NCBI RefSeq assembly: GCF_045920555.1
Contig: NZ_CP174509.1
Span: 4,030,001 to 4,094,000 of the forward strand
From: Pseudalkalibacillus sp045920555
GTDB lineage: Bacteria; Bacillota; Bacilli; Bacillales; Fictibacillaceae
Length of the DNA stretch: 64,000 bases
Direction: 5' to 3'
The position numbers and the translations under genes were made by a program. Below, piece after piece: positions 18,473-27,270 of the stretch; the stretch's first letter is position 1, and each line of letters opens with the position of its first letter. The notes below the pieces were generated by a model. That model searched no databases, was not told where the DNA came from, and saw only the letters and a list, made by a program, of their open reading frames with translations.

Positions 18473-19522
18473 CTAGTCATCAGAGAGACCGACTTCTTTC
18501 ATTGATAATCGTTCAATTTCTATGATCTTTCCAACAACATCCTCAAGTAACTCTTCATCTAATGAAAAAGCAACCTGCAGATCATCCCCATCAAAATCTA
18601 TACCGTTCAGCCTATGAGCTACTTCAAGAACGGCGACGGCCCATAATTGTTCATTAAGGGGCTCTGGTTGGAACGGGTAAATCATAAATAAGTAATGGTC
18701 CCAGATTTGTTCAGCCATTTCTAACAATGTCGGATTCTGTTGTTCCAATTGATGCTCGATGATGGTTTTAACCAGTCTATAAAATTGTCCGTCTGGTATG
18801 TCATGAAGTTGGTCAGGACTTACCGTCATCGTCTTCCCAAATTTATGTATACTGATGGTTTCTGACGCGTCTCCCTCTTTCAGCATTTGCAGAACAATTG
18901 TTTTTAAAGATGGATTGGCATCGGGATATGTAAGAAAATTCTTCAACTCATTACGTACTGCTGGTTGATCAGGTTTTTCAATCGATTGTACTGCTTGCCA
19001 TTGTTTCTTAGAGTCCGGTGATCTCAATTGTGTTGCAAGATGTTCTACCTCTTGATCCGAAAATTTCGTTTCAAAAACAAAGTTATCACTCGGTTCATCC
19101 TCAGCCATTTTTCGACTGAAATATAAAAGCTGATAGAAGTTTTCAGCCATTTGCGGCGGCAGGCTTTGCTCTTGGATGACTGCTTCGAGAATTTCCACAA
19201 CTTCTTCATAATCGCCTAATTGGATGAGGATGGATATGTAAATTTGCAGGACATCATAATACTCACCGATGTCTTTTTTAAGAATCGTATCACACTTTTC
19301 CTTTGCTTCTCTCAATTCACCAAGTTCAACCAGACTTAAGACAACGCCAACGTTACCTTGTGGATGATCCGGTTCCATCTCGATAAGCTGTTGGAAATAA
19401 TTCAGCGATTCTTTGAATTTCTTTTGTTTTAGGGCTGACATTCCCTTATTCACAAGCTTTGCAGTAAGGTTTGGGAAGTAAACGATTTTACTTTCACGCG
19501 GCCCTTTATGGTCTTTTTCCAA
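18473..19522 (-). CDS. ysoA: Tetratricopeptide repeat protein (YsoA-like)
   Basis: A cytoplasmic protein of 349 residues with at least three TPR-like units in its first half (residues about 20-140, for example LNYFQQLIEMEPDHPQGNVG and LGDYEEVVEILEAVIQE), followed by a helical C-terminal half of unknown role, including a DPDQL-like segment and the phrase EVAHRLNGID. I chose the TTG at 19522 because GCGGGGAG lies six bases upstream; an earlier TTG at 19546 has no ribosome site. B. subtilis ysoA precedes tig in the same way. Function unknown; TPR proteins usually mediate protein contacts. Confidence 0.8.
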   Translation of the reverse strand: MEKDHKGPRESKIVYFPNLTAKLVNKGMSALKQKKFKESLNYFQQLIEMEPDHPQGNVGVVLSLVELGELREAKEKCDTILKKDIGEYYDVLQIYISILIQLGDYEEVVEILEAVIQEQSLPPQMAENFYQLLYFSRKMAEDEPSDNFVFETKFSDQEVEHLATQLRSPDSKKQWQAVQSIEKPDQPAVRNELKNFLTYPDANPSLKTIVLQMLKEGDASETISIHKFGKTMTVSPDQLHDIPDGQFYRLVKTIIEHQLEQQNPTLLEMAEQIWDHYLFMIYPFQPEPLNEQLWAVAVLEVAHRLNGIDFDGDDLQVAFSLDEELLEDVVGKIIEIERLSMKEVGLSDD

Positions 19523-19601
19523 AACAATCTCCCCGCTTTTTATCAATCGTTTAAAGCAAGTTTAGCAGTTTAACTTCTTAAAAACAAATTCTAACATATT
19601 A

Positions 19602-19630
19602 AGTCTATATTACACTTGTCTTGACATCAA
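19602..19630 (-). promoter_or_regulatory. Probable SigA promoter of the TPR protein gene
   Basis: TTGATG (19630-19625), a 17-base spacer and TAGACT (19607-19602) on the minus strand, about 80 bases before the chosen start. Confidence 0.5.
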
Positions 19631-19793
19631 CATTCATGTATGTATGGATGAAGGACGGAGTAAGCAACCAGTTAATGGGATTTTTACTCTTGAAGGATTT
19701 TATAAAGTCTTTATGAGTACCTTACAGTCGGTTTTACCCACTCAAAGGGTATCAGGAAGCTCCAACGACTAAGGTTATCATCAACTATAAGAA

Positions 19794-19828
19794 AAAACGC
19801 TCCCTGCTTTTATGCAATAGAAGCGTTT
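19794..19828 (-). terminator. Terminator of the tRNA operon
   Basis: AAACGCT / AGCGTTT stem with a long, partly paired loop, followed on the minus strand by TTTCTTATAG. It lies 15 bases after tRNA-Arg. Confidence 0.65.
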
Positions 19829-19842
19829 GTATGTATTAAGTA

Positions 19843-19919
19843 TGGCGTCCCAGGAGCGATTCGAACGCCCGACCGACAGCTTAGAAGGCTGTTGCTCTAT
19901 CCAGCTGAGCTACTGGGAC
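19843..19919 (-). tRNA. tRNA-Arg (TCT)
   Basis: The minus strand folds as a full cloverleaf: acceptor GTCCCAG/CTGGGAC, D arm with AGCTGGATAGAGC, anticodon arm CAGCCTTCTAAGCTG with anticodon TCT, T loop GTTCGAATC, and an encoded CCA. It is the second gene of a two-tRNA unit. Confidence 0.95.
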
Positions 19920-19930
19920 ATGTTAATAAA

Positions 19931-20004
19931 TGGAGCGGGTGATGGGAATCGAACCCACGACCAGAGCTTGGAAGGCTCTTGTTTTACCACTAAACTACAC
20001 CCGC
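19931..20004 (-). tRNA. tRNA-Gly (TCC)
   Basis: Cloverleaf on the minus strand: acceptor GCGGGTG/CACCCGC, D arm AGTTTAGTGGTAAAACA, anticodon arm AGAGCCTTCCAAGCTCT with anticodon TCC, T loop GGTTCGATTCC, and an encoded CCA. It is the first gene of the unit, 11 bases before tRNA-Arg. Confidence 0.95.
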
Positions 20005-20024
20005 ATCAATCAGCGACAATAATT

Positions 20025-20053
20025 AATATATCGAATTACGAGGGAAATGTCAA
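20025..20053 (-). promoter_or_regulatory. SigA promoter of the tRNA-Gly/tRNA-Arg unit
   Basis: TTGACA (20053-20048), exactly 17 bases, and TATATT (20030-20025) on the minus strand, about 20 bases before tRNA-Gly. This is one of the best SigA matches in the window. Confidence 0.85.
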
Positions 20054-20086
20054 TGGTTTTTTTAATGATCGTGAGTTCTTTTTCTT

Positions 20087-20602
20087 TTATAATTGATATT
20101 CAGTTGATAAATCTGTCAGTTCTTCCCCATCAAATTCAAAAAAACGTACCCGTATTTTATGACGATCCTTACATTCACAAATTGCATAAGACCTTTCTTT
20201 CCGCCCTCTAGGCAAACGGAGACTTCCCGGGTTAACAAAAACCATACCATTTTCTTCGAATGATTCTGCTGTATGAGAGTGCCCGAAGAAAACCAGGTCC
20301 GCTCCTTTTTCTTCAGCTTTATAGGCTAAATTCATGTAGGACATTTTCACATTGTATAAGTGTCCATGTGTGACAAACAGGCGGTAGTCTTGTTCTTCAA
20401 TTAATGTTTCATTCGGGAAATCATGATGGCCGAGATCCATATTTCCTTGAACATTGTAAAATGGCCGCAGCATCGGATCATCCGAAGGAAGTTCAGAATC
20501 CCCACAATGGATCATTACATCGAGCTGATTTTTATGCAGATCAACGACTTCCTTCAGTTCCTTTGTCAGTCCATGACTATCACTTACGACTAAAACATTC
20601 AT
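20087..20602 (-). CDS. ysnB: YfcE/MJ0936-type metallophosphoesterase (YsnB)
   Basis: A 171-residue phosphodiesterase of the calcineurin-like fold. I start it at the ATG at 20602 (MNVLVVSDSHGLTKELKEVV) behind AAAGGAGGACC; the open frame upstream lies in a repeat element. Metal ligands are visible: VSDSHG, IHCGDSE, NVQGNMD, VTHGHLYN and FFGHSH. The in vivo substrate is uncertain. It follows rdgB and rph as in B. subtilis, but the gap to rdgB holds a 150-bp hairpin repeat. Confidence 0.9.
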   Translation of the reverse strand: MNVLVVSDSHGLTKELKEVVDLHKNQLDVMIHCGDSELPSDDPMLRPFYNVQGNMDLGHHDFPNETLIEEQDYRLFVTHGHLYNVKMSYMNLAYKAEEKGADLVFFGHSHTAESFEENGMVFVNPGSLRLPRGRKERSYAICECKDRHKIRVRFFEFDGEELTDLSTEYQL

Positions 20603-20625
20603 TGAAAGGTCCTCCTTTAAAAAGC

Positions 20626-20773
20626 TAAAGTAAACTTCGCAAAGCAAAACTCTTGGTGAAGGCTGTGCTTTGACCCTCGAAAAAGCTAACGCTTTTTCTT
20701 CATGCGGCGTTAAGCTTCCGGAGTTACCAGCTTGTGAAAACATACTGAGGAAAGCTTTACTTTCTTCAAGTGT
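20626..20773 (-). repeat. Hairpin element, copy 1 (between rdgB and ysnB)
   Basis: On the minus strand it begins ACACTTGAAGAAAGTA, then a hairpin (GAAGAAAG / CTTTCCTC), GTAACTC, a second stem (AAAAAGCGTTAGCTTTTT), and ends GCGAAGTTTACTTTAGC just before the ysnB ribosome site. The same blocks, without the AAAAAGC stem, occur at 42002-42095. The first bases supply the last codon and stop (ACT TGA) of rdgB. Confidence 0.7.
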
Positions 20774-21365
20774 AAAAGATTTCAGACCAATGATTGCGTA
20801 ATTCTCTCAAAGCCTTTGCACGGTGACTGATTTTGTTCTTTTCCCCTGGTTCCAATTGAGCTAACGTTTTCCCCATAGCAGGAAGATAGAAAATCGGATC
20901 ATAGCCAAAACCGTGATCTCCTCTTTTTTCATGAAGAATGATTCCTTCACACTTACCTTCAACACTACTTGTTTCTTTCCCTGGTCGTGCAATCGCTAAA
21001 ACACAGATAAATCGAGCAGAACGATCCTTTTCTGGCACATGTTCCATTTCCGCTAGTACCTTCTTCAGGTTGGCTTCATCGTCTTTTTCTTCCCCTGCAT
21101 AGCGCGCTGAATAGATTCCAGGCCTGCCATCCAGTGCATCAATTTCAAGTCCGGAATCATCAGCAATGACAGGTTCTTGGAAATGGTTTGCGATTGTTTC
21201 TGCTTTAATACTGGCGTTTTCTTTGAAAGTTGAACCATTCTCTTCGATTTCCTCGTGAAAATCCAGGTCTCTCAAAGAAACCACCTTTAACCCAAACTCT
21301 TTAAACATTTCCCGGAATTCCTTGACTTTACCCTCATTATGGGACGCGATGATGACCTTTTTCAT
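20766..21365 (-). CDS. rdgB: XTP/dITP (non-canonical purine NTP) pyrophosphatase
   Basis: A HAM1/RdgB-family enzyme that removes ITP, dITP and XTP from the nucleotide pool. The start is the ATG at 21365 (MKKVIIASHNEGKVKEFREM); the upstream extension overlaps rph and lacks family similarity. It has 199 residues. SHNEGKVKEF binds the phosphates, VIADDSGLEIDALDGRPGIYSARYAG is the family core, and GDHGFGYDPIFYLP and ISHRAKAL close it. It lies 10 bp after rph. Its final residue and stop come from the repeat element inserted behind it. Confidence 0.95.
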   Translation of the reverse strand: MKKVIIASHNEGKVKEFREMFKEFGLKVVSLRDLDFHEEIEENGSTFKENASIKAETIANHFQEPVIADDSGLEIDALDGRPGIYSARYAGEEKDDEANLKKVLAEMEHVPEKDRSARFICVLAIARPGKETSSVEGKCEGIILHEKRGDHGFGYDPIFYLPAMGKTLAQLEPGEKNKISHRAKALRELRNHWSEIFYT

Positions 21366-21375
21366 GAATAAACAC

Positions 21376-22119
21376 CTACTTTTCACCGATGAGCCGGTGA
21401 ATATCTCCTAGTGCTTCTTTTTGATATTCTATAAGTTCAGTAATCCCTTTATCTGCAAGGTTAAGCATTGCTTGCAATTGATTGTATGAGAATGTTGCCT
21501 CTTCACCTGTACCTTGCAGTTCTACAAATTCTTTCCCACCAGTCATGATGACATTCATATCGACATGGGCTTTAGAATCCTCTTCGTAGCACAGGTCTAA
21601 GATCTCCCCGTTTTCTGGCACTACCCCAACGGACGTAGCAGCTAAAAATTCTTTTATCGGCATTTTCTTGATGACATCTTGCTCAATGAGTCTGTTGAAA
21701 GCCATAGTCATAGCTACAAATGCACCAGTGATACTTGCAGTACGGGTTCCTCCATCCGCCTGTATGACATCGCAATCGATCCAGCAGGTACGCTCTCCGA
21801 ATTTATCCAGCTCTACTACTGACCGGAGTGCGCGACCAATCAATCGTTGAATCTCCATCGTTCGCCCAGACACTTTCCCTTTACTGGATTCACGGATGTT
21901 CCGCTGCTCTGTAGCACGTGGAAGCATTGAATACTCCGCTGCAATCCAACCTTTCCCTTGGTTTCTCATAAAAGGTGGAACGCGATCTTCAATACTAGCT
22001 GTACAAATGACTTTTGTATCCCCCACTGAAATCAAAACAGAGCCTTCCGGGTGTTTAATATAATTCGTTTCGATATGTATTTTTCTTAACTGATCATTCA
22101 TTCTACCGTCTGTTCTCAT
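21376..22119 (-). CDS. rph: Ribonuclease PH
   Basis: A phosphate-dependent 3'-exonuclease that trims tRNA 3' ends; it works as a hexamer. It has 247 residues beginning MRTDGRMNDQLRKIHIETNY. Family motifs are KVICTASIEDRVPPF, GWIAAEYSMLPRAT, SSKGKVSGRTMEIQRLIGR (RNA-binding basics) and DCDVIQADGGTRTASITGA with the metal aspartates. It precedes rdgB by 10 bp. A terminator separates it from gerM, so rph-rdgB-ysnB may be one transcript with its own promoter. Confidence 0.97.
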   Translation of the reverse strand: MRTDGRMNDQLRKIHIETNYIKHPEGSVLISVGDTKVICTASIEDRVPPFMRNQGKGWIAAEYSMLPRATEQRNIRESSKGKVSGRTMEIQRLIGRALRSVVELDKFGERTCWIDCDVIQADGGTRTASITGAFVAMTMAFNRLIEQDVIKKMPIKEFLAATSVGVVPENGEILDLCYEEDSKAHVDMNVIMTGGKEFVELQGTGEEATFSYNQLQAMLNLADKGITELIEYQKEALGDIHRLIGEK

Positions 22120-22210
22120 CCGAAATTCCTCCTTTATAACTTACATTATTGATTAGTATGACCATCACGATCCATAAAGTATGCCGGTGATCACACGTCT
22201 TTGGCAAAAG

Positions 22211-22236
22211 AAAAAGGCGGTTGTTAACCGCCTACT
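22211..22236 (-). terminator. gerM terminator
   Basis: AGGCGGTT / AACCGCCT perfect 8-bp stem, followed by a T run on the minus strand (plus-strand A at 22211-22215). Confidence 0.88.
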
Positions 22237-22271
22237 CTTTTATCGTAACACATTTACTTCCTCTATTCATT

Positions 22272-23357
22272 TTAAAATTCTACAGTATTCACATTCACAG
22301 GTCTTGAAACAGGCTCAGTCAATAATTTTCCATCTTGGTTAACGACTTCACTCGTACCATTCACTTTGATCTGTACCTTTTCGATACCCGTAAGTTCAGT
22401 CAATGATAATACCAGTGAGTTCAGAACAGCCTCAGATATAGCTGTATTTTTCTGTTCACTGAGGAGCGCCTCATTGAAGTCTAATGTTACGACCCCATCC
22501 TCTTCAACTGGGGCACTTACAAGTTCAACTTCATTTCTCATATCCGTCAACAGACCGGATTGAATGGATGGTCCGCTTAACAATTCATCAACAGTGGCTT
22601 TTACCATGTTTTCATTCGAATTCACTTTTCTTGTGACCGGAACATAATAGAAGTCATCATCACCATTTTGGCCTATGAAGTAAACCGTTACGGTCTTGCT
22701 TCCTGTCACATCGACAACTCCATTGGTCTCAATATTGATGCCATCTGCCCGTGTCATGTTTTCGCCAATCGGTGTCTGGTTGACCGGCATGACTTTCTGG
22801 TCTTCTCCGTTAATCTTGATCTTGACTGCGTGTACATTATCGAATTGTGTAAGCGTATACGTCAAAGATTGTAATATACGAAGTTCATCTTCAGCTGCAT
22901 ACTCTTTAAACTCCTCTGAAAAGTCGACCGTTGCTGTTCCTTGGTCTATGTTCAAGCCTAAAACCTCAGTTCCTGCAGGTAAAACGGCTCGCATACCATT
23001 TGGAATATAGTTGGACGCTTTTCCATCATTCACTAAGTACTCGACGACTTGCTTTGCTGGATCTTCCTCACTCGGCATTTTCATCGTTTGGGGAACAACC
23101 AGCCCGTTTTCATCAATTAAGTATACTTGCAATTGGTGCGATTCTGTAGCACCTGCTGGGGCATCCTTCCCATCTGCCAGAGCATCTGTGTCTTCACCAG
23201 TCTCCTCTAAAGACTCGCCATCATCCAGAAAATTGACTTCTTGGGGTGGATCGATTTCATTATTTGTTTTTTCTGTTAACAAGCCACACCCAGACATAAG
23301 CAGTAATAGACCTGTTAAAAGAGAAACAAAGATTAATCTCCTCTGCTTCTTCCTCAT
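22272..23357 (-). CDS. gerM: GerM, spore germination/sporulation lipoprotein
   Basis: A sporulation protein of the mother cell that acts in the space between the two membranes; in B. subtilis it helps assemble the SpoIIIAH/GerM/SpoIIIAG machinery. The start is the ATG at 23357 (MRKKQRRLIFV) behind AGGAGGG, giving 361 residues. The signal peptide ends in a lipobox LLMSGC. A Glu/Asp-rich linker follows, then two GerMN repeats (about residues 95-200 and 225-345, with matching phrases TATVDFSEEF and VVTLDFNEAL). A SigE-like sequence (GGTCTAAT, 13 bases, CGTATATA) lies upstream near 23395-23425 but is only a fair match. Confidence 0.93.
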   Translation of the reverse strand: MRKKQRRLIFVSLLTGLLLLMSGCGLLTEKTNNEIDPPQEVNFLDDGESLEETGEDTDALADGKDAPAGATESHQLQVYLIDENGLVVPQTMKMPSEEDPAKQVVEYLVNDGKASNYIPNGMRAVLPAGTEVLGLNIDQGTATVDFSEEFKEYAAEDELRILQSLTYTLTQFDNVHAVKIKINGEDQKVMPVNQTPIGENMTRADGINIETNGVVDVTGSKTVTVYFIGQNGDDDFYYVPVTRKVNSNENMVKATVDELLSGPSIQSGLLTDMRNEVELVSAPVEEDGVVTLDFNEALLSEQKNTAISEAVLNSLVLSLTELTGIEKVQIKVNGTSEVVNQDGKLLTEPVSRPVNVNTVEF

Positions 23358-23472
23358 TCCATTCCCTCCTACAATGGTTTGTACTACTATATATACGAGC
23401 CATCCGTCCAATTAGACCATCGTTCTATAATTTTAGGGAAATGGAAGGAAAGGATTTAATTGTTAATTTTCA

Positions 23473-23642
23473 CGAAGTTCAATCCCTTTCAGCGGGCGAT
23501 CCGCAAGCCTCCTCGCTCACTTGCACAGGATGTGCTGGCTTCGACGTTCACCACAGGACGTGGTGGTTGTTAGTCGAAGATCCTTAAATCCCTGCGGGGT
23601 CTTGCCTGGCTCGCTTTTCTCGGAGGAGTGTCGCAAATTTCA
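23473..23642 (+). repeat. Dispersed modular repeat, copy A (short form)
   Basis: Starts GAAGTTCAATCCCTTTCAGC, contains GGGCGATCCGCAAGCCTCCT, the nested hairpin CTTCGAC-CACCAC / GTGGTGG-GTCGAAG and the CCTGCGGGGTCTTGCCTGGC block, and ends GGAGTGTCGCAAATTTC. The roughly 170 bp middle part found in copies C and E is missing. It fills the gap between the gerM promoter region and the racE terminator. Confidence 0.85.
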
Positions 23643-23695
23643 GCTAAAAGCAATTTTCTATAAAAATCTCGTATAACAGGTCTGAAAAACAAGAA

Positions 23696-23723
23696 AAGCG
23701 GCACAAAAAATGATGTGCCACTT
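23696..23723 (-). terminator. racE terminator
   Basis: AAGTGGCACA / TGTGCCGCTT stem (one T-G pair) overlapping the last base of the racE stop, followed by TTCTTGTTTTT. Confidence 0.82.
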
Positions 23724-24516
23724 ATAATTCGATATGCTCAATATGTTTTACATTTTGATCAAACCATTCACTGGTGAGACGATTGAAGATTTGACTGGAA
23801 CCTGTTGTAAAAAAACGATGTTCAGGTGTTTGATTGCCCGTGTATAGACGATTACTGTAATATAGAAGCGTACTTACTTCCCGCGCAGTTTCCGCTCCAG
23901 ATGAAATGATCCGGACATTACTCCCCATCACTTTATCAATAACGGGTGCTAGAATCGGGTAATGTGTACAGCCGAGAATCAAAGTATCGATCGGTAAATC
24001 GCTCAATGGGGCGAGCCTTTCATAAACCACTTGCAAAGTTTCTTGGGTGTCGATCATCCCACTTTCAACCAAGGGGACAAATTCAGGGCACGCGAGACTA
24101 TGAACATTTACATTATTATCAATATTTTGTAAAGCCTTTACATAAGCCCGGCTGTTGATTGTTCCCTCTGTTCCGATTACGCCAATTTCACGGTTCAAGG
24201 TGTTTTTTATAGCCGCTCGTGCTCCTGGATGAATGACCCCTACTACAGGAATCGGAAGTTTTTCCTGCGCCTCTTCCAAAACTGCAGCAGTAGCTGTATT
24301 ACAGGCAATCACAAGTAACTTGATGTTTTTCTCTAAAAAGTAATGGATCATTCTCCAAGTGTACGTTCGGACTTCTTCTAAAGGTCTCGGACCATATGGA
24401 CAACGTAATGTATCTCCTAAATAATAAATTTTTTCTTTAGGAAGCTGCCTCATGACTTCCCGAGCTACAGTCATCCCCCCGACACCAGAATCAATAATTC
24501 CTATAGGACTATTCAA
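23722..24516 (-). CDS. racE: Glutamate racemase
   Basis: It supplies D-glutamate for peptidoglycan. It has 264 residues with a TTG start (24514-24516) behind TTGAGGGG. The two catalytic cysteines lie in VIACNTATAAVLEE (about residue 73) and LILGCTHYPILAP (about 185). The N-terminal IGIIDSGVGGMTVAREV is typical. It lies between the MarR-type gene and gerM, as in B. subtilis. A copy of the dispersed repeat follows its terminator. Confidence 0.96.
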   Translation of the reverse strand: MNSPIGIIDSGVGGMTVAREVMRQLPKEKIYYLGDTLRCPYGPRPLEEVRTYTWRMIHYFLEKNIKLLVIACNTATAAVLEEAQEKLPIPVVGVIHPGARAAIKNTLNREIGVIGTEGTINSRAYVKALQNIDNNVNVHSLACPEFVPLVESGMIDTQETLQVVYERLAPLSDLPIDTLILGCTHYPILAPVIDKVMGSNVRIISSGAETAREVSTLLYYSNRLYTGNQTPEHRFFTTGSSQIFNRLTSEWFDQNVKHIEHIEL

Positions 24517-24543
24517 ATAAACCCCTCAATTTCTCTGTCAAGT

Positions 24544-24993
24544 CTAGTTGGTAGTATGTGAATTCATTTTGTCATAAAGGAGATGCAAGCTTTGGTGAAG
24601 ATTTTCAATTTCTTCATCGGAAAATTGCTCAGTCAGATCCTTAAGATAATTCTGTCTCCGTTTAATGACCTCTTCTATTATTTCGTAGCCCTTATCAAGT
24701 TTCTGGATGCGGACCACACGACGATCTTTCGGATCCCGAATTCTTTTTACTAGTCCATTTTTTTCCATGCGGTCGATCAAATCCGTAGTCGTGCTGTATG
24801 CAAGGTACATTTTGTTTGAAAGGTCTCCGATTGTCATTTCATTTTGTTCAAATAACCATTGCAACGCCACAAATTGCGGCGGTGTAATAGAGAAATCATT
24901 CAAGATTTCCCTACCCTTTTGTTTTATATGTGCTGAAATCATTCTTAGTGCTTTTTCCATATCATTGATTTTTTCTTGTTTAGCTAGCTCCAA
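24544..24993 (-). CDS. ysmB: MarR-family transcriptional regulator (YsmB-like)
   Basis: A 149-residue winged-helix regulator. The DNA-binding region is about 45-110: MTIGDLSNKMYLAYSTTTDLIDRM (helix-turn-helix) and DPKDRRVVRIQ (wing with the DxRxxR motif). The start is a TTG behind AGGAGG. It lies 28 bp upstream of racE and probably shares its transcript. The target and ligand are unknown; B. subtilis ysmB sits at the same place. Confidence 0.9.
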   Translation of the reverse strand: MELAKQEKINDMEKALRMISAHIKQKGREILNDFSITPPQFVALQWLFEQNEMTIGDLSNKMYLAYSTTTDLIDRMEKNGLVKRIRDPKDRRVVRIQKLDKGYEIIEEVIKRRQNYLKDLTEQFSDEEIENLHQSLHLLYDKMNSHTTN

Positions 24994-25224
24994 CTATGTA
25001 ACCTCCTGAACAAACTGTTATTTCTATTTTGCGTTGTTTAGTGGTTTTTTTCAACTACATTTCCTGATAATGTGCAATATTTTGTCATTAAAGGTATTAA
25101 AAAGACTGAATTTTCCCTCTAAAAATGATACAGAACCCTGAGTATGTGCAGACTATGTCTAAACACAATGACTAAAAGTCTAAATATGTTTACATAAGTC
25201 TAACAAGAATACCCATAAAAGAAA

Positions 25225-25259
25225 TGACCCAAAAGGGATATTTACATCCTTATGGGTCA
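25225..25259 (-). terminator. Terminator of the ptsGHI operon
   Basis: TGACCCA-AAGGAT / ATCCCTT-TGGGTCA, a long two-part stem, followed by TTTCTTTTAT on the minus strand. Confidence 0.88.
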
Positions 25260-25270
25260 AATCGTTTCCT

Positions 25271-26989
25271 TTATTTCAAGAAATGTTGTTGAACATATTG
25301 CTTTACAGCTTCATCTGTATCTAGTTGCAGGACATCCTCCATATGCGTCGCAATTTCATCCTGACTCAATTTCCGAATCTGGCTTCGAGCAGGCAGGATC
25401 GACGTTGCGCTCATACTGAACTCATCCAGTCCTAATCCAAGCAGGATAGGAATAGCGATTTCATCTCCAGCCATTTCTCCACACATGCCGGCCCATTTGC
25501 CTTCATTATGAGCAGCATCGATTACATTCTTGATCAGTCTTAAAATAGCTGGGTTATATGGTTGGTATAGATAAGATACTTGTTCATTCATACGGTCAGC
25601 TGCCATAGTATACTGAATCAAATCATTCGTGCCAATACTGAAGAAATCTACTTCTTTAGCAAATATATCCGCCATTACTGCGGTTGACGGAATTTCCACC
25701 ATCATTCCGATTTCAATTGAATCAGATACTTCTACCCCATCTTGCTCAAGCTTTTCCTTTTCTTCTAAAAGAATCGCTTTCGCTTGACGGAATTCCTCCA
25801 GCATCGCGATCATCGGGAACATCACTTTCAAGTTACCAAAAGCACTTGCACGTAACAACGCCTTAAGTTGGGTCCTGAAAATCGTCTGCTGATCGAGGCA
25901 GAGACGGATTGCTCGATAGCCTAAGAATGGATTCAGTTCCTTCGGAAGGTTCAAGTATGGTAATTCTTTGTCTCCCCCTACATCCAATGTACGGATGACG
26001 ACAGGTTTACCTTCCATTTTAGAAAGGACTTCTTTATAAGCCTCGAACTGTTCCTCTTCAGTTGGTAATTGATCCCGATTCATGTAAAGGAATTCCGTCC
26101 GGTACAATCCGATTCCTTCTGCCCCGTTGTTCAATACGCCAGGGAGATCTTTTGGTGTGCCGATATTCGCAGCAAGTTCAACATGTTTGTCATCTGCTGA
26201 TTTGGTCGATTCATCGACTAGCTTCGCCCATTCTTTCTTCTGCTCTTCATAGCGTACTCGTTTTTGCTCATAGGATGCCTTTTCATCTTCTGTTGGATCG
26301 ATGATTACAACTCCATCTATACCATCGATAATAACATTCGTGCCATTTTCCACAGAACCGGTAATTTCTTTCGTTCCGACTACAGACGGAATTTCCATTG
26401 AGCGAGCCATGATTGCTGAATGGGATGTTCTTCCTCCGATATCTGTCGCGAAACCTTTTACATAGTTTCTGTTCAATTGGGCTGTGTCTGAAGGCGTCAA
26501 GTCATCAGCAATGATAATGACTTCGTCAGTAATCATACTTGGAGTATTGAATTCAACATTCATCAAGTGAGCTAGCACCCTTTTTCGAACATCACGGATG
26601 TCTGCTGCTCTTTCCTTCATATATTCATTGTCCATATTTTCGAACATTGAAATGAACATGCCTGAAACTTCGTCCAAAGCACTTTCTGCATTGGTCTTTT
26701 CCTCATTAATCTTACTAGTTACATTATCGATCAATTCAGGGTCTTGCAGAACAAGAAGATGGGCAGCAAATATTGCTGCCTTGTCTTCTCCTAGCTCTTT
26801 TTCTGCGTGGTCTTTGATGACTTCAAGTTCATTTTTCGATTGGTGGATCGCTTCTTTAAACCGCTCTATTTCTTGGTCAGGATTTTCTATCGTCGTTTTT
26901 TCTACTTCAAGGGCAGGATTTTCAAGCTTGAAAACTTTTGCGATTGCAATTCCTGCAGAAGCTCCAATCCCTATGATGCGTTTGCTCAT
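25271..26989 (-). CDS. ptsI: Phosphoenolpyruvate-protein phosphotransferase (PTS enzyme I)
   Basis: It transfers phosphate from PEP to HPr, the first step of all PTS sugar uptake. It has 572 residues. The phosphorylated His is in GGRTSHSAIMARS (about residue 189). The PEP-binding barrel shows EGIGLYRTEFLYM, FFSIGTNDLIQYTMAADR and the catalytic Cys in WAGMCGEMAGD (about 500). Its start overlaps the ptsH stop by one base. It is the last gene of the operon, followed by a strong terminator. Confidence 0.97.
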   Translation of the reverse strand: MSKRIIGIGASAGIAIAKVFKLENPALEVEKTTIENPDQEIERFKEAIHQSKNELEVIKDHAEKELGEDKAAIFAAHLLVLQDPELIDNVTSKINEEKTNAESALDEVSGMFISMFENMDNEYMKERAADIRDVRKRVLAHLMNVEFNTPSMITDEVIIIADDLTPSDTAQLNRNYVKGFATDIGGRTSHSAIMARSMEIPSVVGTKEITGSVENGTNVIIDGIDGVVIIDPTEDEKASYEQKRVRYEEQKKEWAKLVDESTKSADDKHVELAANIGTPKDLPGVLNNGAEGIGLYRTEFLYMNRDQLPTEEEQFEAYKEVLSKMEGKPVVIRTLDVGGDKELPYLNLPKELNPFLGYRAIRLCLDQQTIFRTQLKALLRASAFGNLKVMFPMIAMLEEFRQAKAILLEEKEKLEQDGVEVSDSIEIGMMVEIPSTAVMADIFAKEVDFFSIGTNDLIQYTMAADRMNEQVSYLYQPYNPAILRLIKNVIDAAHNEGKWAGMCGEMAGDEIAIPILLGLGLDEFSMSATSILPARSQIRKLSQDEIATHMEDVLQLDTDEAVKQYVQQHFLK

Positions 26990-27255
26990 TACTCAGCAAG
27001 TCCTTCTTGTTTTAGTACATCTGTCAAAGCAGAAAGTGCATCATCCGCATCGTTTCCATTTGCCTTGATTGTAATTTCAGAGCCTTGTTGGATTCCTAAA
27101 GACATGACACCCATGATCGATTTCAGATTGACTGTTTTTCCTTTGTGCTCAAGCTCAATATCAGAACTGAATTGTCCTGCCTTATTAACTAATGTTGTTG
27201 CTGGTCGTGCATGTATTCCTGATTCACTCGTTACTGTAAAAGTCTTTTCTGCCAT
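26989..27255 (-). CDS. ptsH: Phosphocarrier protein HPr
   Basis: The small PTS carrier, 88 residues. His 15 (SGIHARPATTLV) takes phosphate from enzyme I; Ser 46 (LKSIMGVMSLG) is the site for HPr kinase, which makes HPr-Ser-P the co-repressor of CcpA. So this gene is the sensor for the cre site found upstream of lcfA in the same window. It lies 15 bp after ptsG and is coupled to ptsI. Confidence 0.97.
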   Translation of the reverse strand: MAEKTFTVTSESGIHARPATTLVNKAGQFSSDIELEHKGKTVNLKSIMGVMSLGIQQGSEITIKANGNDADDALSALTDVLKQEGLAE

Positions 27256-27270
27256 TTTTCATCTTCCTTC

